A stretch of 11,789 nt of DNA, from assembly GCA_002751075.1 (NCBI GenBank), contig NAOQ01001002.1, forward strand, positions 7,084-18,872. Direction: 5' to 3'. The DNA comes from Ichthyophonus hoferi. Taxonomy: Eukaryota > Opisthokonta > Ichthyosporea > Ichthyophonida > Ichthyophonidae. The notes below the pieces were generated by a model, which saw only the letters and a program-made list of their open reading frames with translations, did not search any database and had not been told where the DNA came from. Numbering within the stretch: position 1 is the first letter of the stretch; each line of letters opens with the position of its first letter. Of this stretch, positions 7,896 to 11,789 are shown piece by piece. A program made the translations under genes and the position numbers.

Positions 7896-8376
7896 CTTGT
7901 AGGGACTGAAACACCTCAACACAAATCTTTATGTTTTTACCCTTTATGGATACATTTTACCAATCTAGTAAATCCCCCATAATAATATTATTGAGCCAAA
8001 ACCAATTCTTCACTACCTTCTAGATACATCAATTTGACATAACTCCGGGCCATCTAATCTGTTCTCTCTTAAATTGCAAAACTATCTTGTGGTTTTTGAA
8101 AATTTTGTAATATAGTTCTAAGATTTGATTACAAGTGAAGTTGCGAATTACTAAAGCTACAGGAAATATTACACACCTCTGAATTTTCTCTCAATAACGT
8201 TAATAAACAGAAATTTTAGAGCTTTGATTTACTGGGCCCATTGCCTTTAGTGGTGTCTTATATTTTTTTGGATAGTCCTTAGAATAATAGGCAGGATATA
8301 TTCAACCAAGTTTAAAAACAATAACCCACATAGACATGTCAACCTAAGACACCAAAACCCAGTACCAAGCTATACC
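7896..8376 (+). repeat. Diverged array repeat, copy 1
   Basis: This aligns over about 480 bases with 10317-10806 in the same orientation. Shared landmarks in order are a TTGTAG start, CAAATCTTT, CCATAATA, (T)GACAT/GGACAT, TCTAAGATTTG, AAAGCTACAGGAA, an ACTGGGCCCATT anchor (8231-8242) and a tail CAACCTAA...AGTACCAA(G/A)CTATACC. Its central part also aligns with 8410-8760, offset by 360 bases. Noncoding as far as can be seen. Confidence 0.7.
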
Positions 8377-8409
8377 AGCTATAAGTTACAATAACATCTC
8401 CATGACCAC

Positions 8410-8760
8410 AAACCCAGTCTATCTTAGATTGCAAAAGCCTCACTGTAATTTTTAGAGGCTCTGCAATAGTGTTCTATGACTAATTAATTAATCAGTCAAG
8501 TTGTTACTTAAATAATAAAGCTAAAATTACTATACCATACCTCTGATTCGTCCCAATATTAAAGACAAATATAAATTAGGGTATTATATTACTGGGCCCA
8601 TTAACTTCTAAGATGTGGCACATTTTAATTTAAATATTTTTAGAACAAACAAACAACAACCTACTAGCTTTTTATGACAACATATCCTTTCAAATTATGT
8701 TACTAAATTGAAGTTGGAACAGATCCTACCCAATAACTGACTGCTACTAAGGAACTACCA
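8410..8760 (+). repeat. Diverged array repeat, copy 2
   Basis: The ACTGGGCCCATT anchor at 8591-8602 sits exactly 360 bases after the same anchor in copy 1. Upstream AGATTGCAAAA, AAAGCTA and ACCTCTGATT/ACCTCTGAAT also align. The tail (ACAGATCCTACCC...GGAACTACCA) matches the tails of copies 1 and 3 only weakly. The two copies therefore form a local head-to-tail pair. Confidence 0.65.
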
Positions 8761-8880
8761 GTTTTTAGACATAGCACTATGCTGAAATGTTATCCTCAGA
8801 AAGATTATATGGTTTATAGTATTCTCTCCTAATGAATTAGAACATAATGGCTAATCTACAACATGTAACTTTTACTGTAT

Positions 8881-9162
8881 TCAATGGGCCGTCATATCAT
8901 TGCTTAAAGGATTAATTTTATTTGTGTCAGAGACAGAGCTGTTAATGTCATATGCTAATTCTGAGTCTAGGGACATGTTTTACTCACTTCATGCAGAGGC
9001 ATGGTCACAGATAACTAAGCATTACTTTTTTTGTAATATTTGATATTTTCAGGTAAATGCTGCTCAAGTTTGATGTCATTTTTATTGGAACCTGTCAGTA
9101 AATCTCCACACTTTGTTCTCTATTAAAGCCAGTAACCAGTATTTATTTAAAATTGCTGACAT
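8881..9162 (-). pseudogene. Decayed coding-like block 2 of the right-hand array
   Basis: Several short minus-strand frames here look protein-like: MSAILNKYWLLALIENKVW at the upper end (ATG at 9160-9162), KLEQHLPENIKYYKK in the middle, and MSLDSELAYDINSSVSDTNK at the lower end. An LSVTM run preceded by a KSN word resembles the KGK...LSLSM run in the block at 11008-11468. An AGGTTCCAA word at 9085-9093 is shared in similar position with the other blocks. No family recognised; it reads as a decayed, Ser/Asp/Lys-rich protein. Confidence 0.3.
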
Positions 9163-9479
9163 GATTAATTTTCTCTTTGCATTTACCAAAGGGTTTTCTT
9201 GATAAAGGCACTTGTTATGTAGTAGTCATAGTTTTTAACAACATAAATATAATTATTATTCTAATTAAACTTATATTTGCCTATCCCAAACTAATGTCTA
9301 TTACCTTGGTTATATAGTTCATTGACCAACTATCATTAATCAGACAGACCTATCTATCTTGCTATTTACCTATCCACCAATTACAGCATGACAATTGTAA
9401 TACTTCACCAACTATTCATTTTGAACACTGGATAGCCAATTGTTTTTACTAGTTAGAAGGAATCTTACAAAACCAAACA

Positions 9480-9790
9480 ACTCTCCAATCTCTTTAAAAT
9501 TGTTGGACTATGCATGCTCCTCAATATATATGCAATCTTACAATTAGGTAAATTTCATGATATTTAAGTAGTACATTACCTAGATCTCTGATTATTCCTC
9601 AAGCATCATGTTTATATGATCTACTTTGATTAATTTATGTCCCCAAATAATCAAGAACTTGGTTATCAATTCTAAATTGAAGCACTACTTACTTATTAAA
9701 TTAGATAATTATTAGTTTATAAAAGTGACGTTACCGTAATAAACCTATTAAGCTGTCAAAAAGTCATGGAGAAAACCATGTTTAAGTTGA
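9480..9790 (+). repeat. Weak array repeat, possible further copy
   Basis: This resembles copy 2 loosely. ACCTAGATCTCTGATTATTCC near 9580-9600 recalls ACCATACCTCTGATTCGTCC, a TGTCCCCAAATAATC word stands where the GGGCCCATTAAC anchor is expected, and AATAAACC...CTGTCAA near 9738-9759 recalls the tail of copy 1. Identity is only around 50-55 percent by eye. Its spacing (about 1.0 kb from copies 2 and 3) supports the reading more than the sequence does. Confidence 0.3.
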
Positions 9791-9914
9791 TTCAAGCTAG
9801 ACTAATATGCATTGTTAAATTACTCTCCATTTATAATACATTTAATGCAGATAAAGTCACAAATAACATAGCATTTAGTGATTAGTTATCATTTAAATAA
9901 ATAACACATACCGA

Positions 9915-10209
9915 TTAGATATCGTCATAACTAGCGAAGGCTGTGTTGGGCTCTTCATAAGAGTCAGATGAAGCTTTATCAGTTCTGGATGTTTTGGAAC
10001 CTAATGACTGAGAATAATCTGACTCCTTGCAATTATTGAAACTACCTCCAAGGCTCCTCCTCTGAGTCAGAGCTGTTCTCTACTTTTAATTTTTTCTTGT
10101 GTACAAGATCTGAAATACTGGTATTGGTGAAAGTAGAGATTTTTTTTTTGGAAGGGAACCGTTTCTTAGATGTATAATTAGTTTTACACATAATCCTTAG
10201 TTGGAGTTA
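9915..10209 (-). pseudogene. Decayed coding-like block 3: Lys-rich then Ser/Asp/Glu-rich
   Basis: Two overlapping minus-strand frames of about 50 and 54 codons continue one another in character. The upper one starts at an ATG (10189-10191) and is Lys-rich (SKKRFPSKKK, VHKKKLKVE), turning acidic (NSSDSEEE). The lower one is Ser/Asp-rich (KESDYSQSLGSK, then SSDSYEEP) and ends DDI. The composition is that of an intrinsically disordered, nuclear-type tail. A ten-base T run lies inside, so a slip there is possible. A GTATGTG word just beyond the lower end is a good splice-donor match, so spliced exon remains are an alternative. Family not recognised. Confidence 0.4.
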
Positions 10210-10316
10210 GTCTCAACTCAACACATAAGTGTCAAAATACTTTTTTGAGTTAATTTTTCTGCTAGTCTAGATTAAGTCCAGACCAAGTATCTGTGGTTTG
10301 ATTATATGGTATTAGG

Positions 10317-10806
10317 TTTGTAGAGCATTGGACAAAGTCTCAAATCTTTGGCTTTTATCATTATTTATACAAGTCTTGATAACATTTCCATAATAGTAAT
10401 TTTAAGTCTAAACCCATGCTTCAAAATTTTCTAAATAAATTGATTTGGACATATCCCCTGTTCCGAAAGCTTGTTCTCACTTTGGTTGGAAACACCAGCT
10501 TTTAATTTTAGGAACTTCTGCAATATAAATCTAAGATTTGGCCATCAGTAAAATTATTAATTAATAAAGCTACAGGAATAGCAATACAGCTCAGAATTTA
10601 TAACTAGTATAAAAAAGCAGAAAATTCTGAGTGTTTAAGTGAGTGGAGCCATTAACCTTTAAGGCATTTTACATTTTCCTTGGCATATTTTAAACTAATA
10701 AGCAACATATATTAAACTAAGAACTAAATTTAAGAATAAAACTGGTATGGATAACTTACTTTTACAGATCAACCTAAACCACCAGAGACTAGTACCAAAC
10801 TATACC
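10317..10806 (+). repeat. Diverged array repeat, copy 3
   Basis: This aligns along its whole length with copy 1 (7896-8376) at a nearly constant offset of 2410-2421 bases. Shared landmarks are TTTGTAG at the left, CAAATCTTT, TTTGGACAT, TCTAAGATTTGG, AAAGCTACAGGAA, GGAGCCATTAACC at the anchor, and ATCAACCTAAACCACC...AGTACCAAACTATACC at the right. By eye identity is 60-65 percent with small indels. Confidence 0.7.
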
Positions 10807-11007
10807 TAGCAAGTGGGTCTGGCAGATATGCCAACATTCTACCATTAGAATATTTGGAAATACCAAAAGAAAATAATTGATAAGCCACATTAAAGTTTCA
10901 ATATTTTAGAAATGACACAATTTGTCTTTTATGCTTAGAAGACGTTCATGACAGATGTCTTTATGTACACTGGTTTTTTAAAAATATAATTCATTTATTG
11001 GGCAAAG

Positions 11008-11468
11008 TTAATCAGCATTAGATAGGCCTGAACTGCCTGGGTAGGAGTCTGTGCCAGTACCTAAAAGTATGTTGTTGATTGCAATAGAAGAATTGCTACA
11101 TTCTATTTACTGATAATCCTGTTGGAATTACCAGTAGCTGACATAGATAAACTAAGTTTTCCTTTGTCTGCAATTTGATTATACAAATCAAAACTGTAGA
11201 GGCTAATAACATCTGTCTCACATCCTTGATTTGCTGTTTGTTGGAACCTCATTTCTTTAGTGTTGGCAGATTTAACGCATTTAGATATTTTAAAAAAGTC
11301 TTCCCTTTTCTGGCCAATTACAGAAAAATGAGTATTGAACCTTTATTTTCCTGAAAAACACAAGGCGCATTTATTAAATAAATTACAACTAAGAGTCACT
11401 AATCCAGATTTCGTTTGAAAATCTTGATTATTTTTTTTTTGGTAGTTTAAACCACAAATAGAAACAAA
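11008..11468 (-). pseudogene. Decayed coding-like block 4: longest open stretch of the right half
   Basis: One minus-strand frame is open for about 120 codons with a single interruption, which is long for DNA of this composition. It includes CNLFNKCALC (two C-x2-C-like Cys pairs could bind metal), NTHFSVIGQKREDFFKISKC, an internal ATG at 11250-11252 and SLYSFDLYNQIADKGKLSLS. A second frame overlaps the lower end and reads GTGTDSYPGSSGLSNAD before closing. An AATAAA word (10994-10999, minus strand) stands about 9 bases beyond that end and could be a polyadenylation signal. No family recognised. The LSLSM run and the AGGTTCCAA word link it to the block at 8881-9162. Confidence 0.4.
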
Positions 11469-11789
11469 TTAGTCAGCCACATATAGAGCTTTTTGATTCA
11501 AATTTAACAATAAACCTAGGAATATTACATGTCATAATGCTTGTGACTAACCAATATATGATTTCCTTTAAAACAGTATAAAAGAATGTGCCAGTATTTG
11601 GTTTTCTTTAGACCTGGTTGGCATAAAATAAATTATTGACCTTGAAAATAATCCAATATGAGTGTAGAGTTTCATAATCAATCATTATATATACATAATA
11701 TATATTATCTACAAATAAAAAAAATTCATATACTACGTATTACTTTGTACTACAATACTAACTATGCAGCAAACCGGCCCTCTCTAGTT
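11469..11789. other. AT-rich spacer with low-complexity tracts
   Basis: No gene was seen. TA-rich low-complexity sequence at 11684-11708 and an A8 run near 11718-11725 are the only structure. The coding-like block to the left does not extend into it in the same frame. Confidence 0.5.

Noticed and set aside
1-11789. tRNA, rRNA or CRISPR features
   Set aside because: No GGTTCRANNCC-type T-arm in a cloverleaf context, no rRNA-like conserved stretch, and the tandem repeats lack the repeat-spacer pattern of a CRISPR array.

Overview
The window looks like a gene-poor, repeat-rich stretch of a eukaryotic genome. Most of it is low in G+C (about 30-35 percent by eye). It contains Ty1/copia-type retroelement fossils and no recognisable intact host gene. 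CpG is scarce almost everywhere and TpG/CpA are abundant, which fits long-term loss of methylated CpG. A fungus with a TE-swollen, AT-rich genome (a rust-like biotroph, for example) or a plant would fit. This is inference: no host gene is present to fix the taxon.

Left part (1-1640): no gene seen. It holds nested repeat structure: a diverged direct repeat at 27-201 and 1000-1168, a CpG-dense array of 28-bp units (478-589), degenerate short repeats (about 700-815), a 60/64-bp tandem repeat (853-990) and a TA microsatellite.

Middle (about 1642-5880): two broken copia-type fossils, both on the minus strand and abutting near 4880. Element A (about 1642-4880) keeps a likely 3' LTR, the polypurine tract, RNase H, reverse transcriptase and integrase, and is clearly richer in G+C. 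Element B (about 4885-5880) keeps the end of a protease-like region, the GAG-pre-integrase zinc region and the integrase core. Their integrase cores overlap in content but differ in sequence, so these are two different copies and probably two lineages.

Right part (about 5900-11789): AT-rich. From about 7465 to 11470 the minus strand shows protein-like blocks (7465-7634, 8881-9162, 9915-10209, 11008-11468) alternating with diverged copies of a noncoding repeat (7896-8376, 8410-8760, about 9480-9790, 10317-10806). I read this as a decayed tandem array of roughly 1-kb units of unknown identity. It is the least explained part of the window. No tRNA, rRNA or CRISPR array was found.
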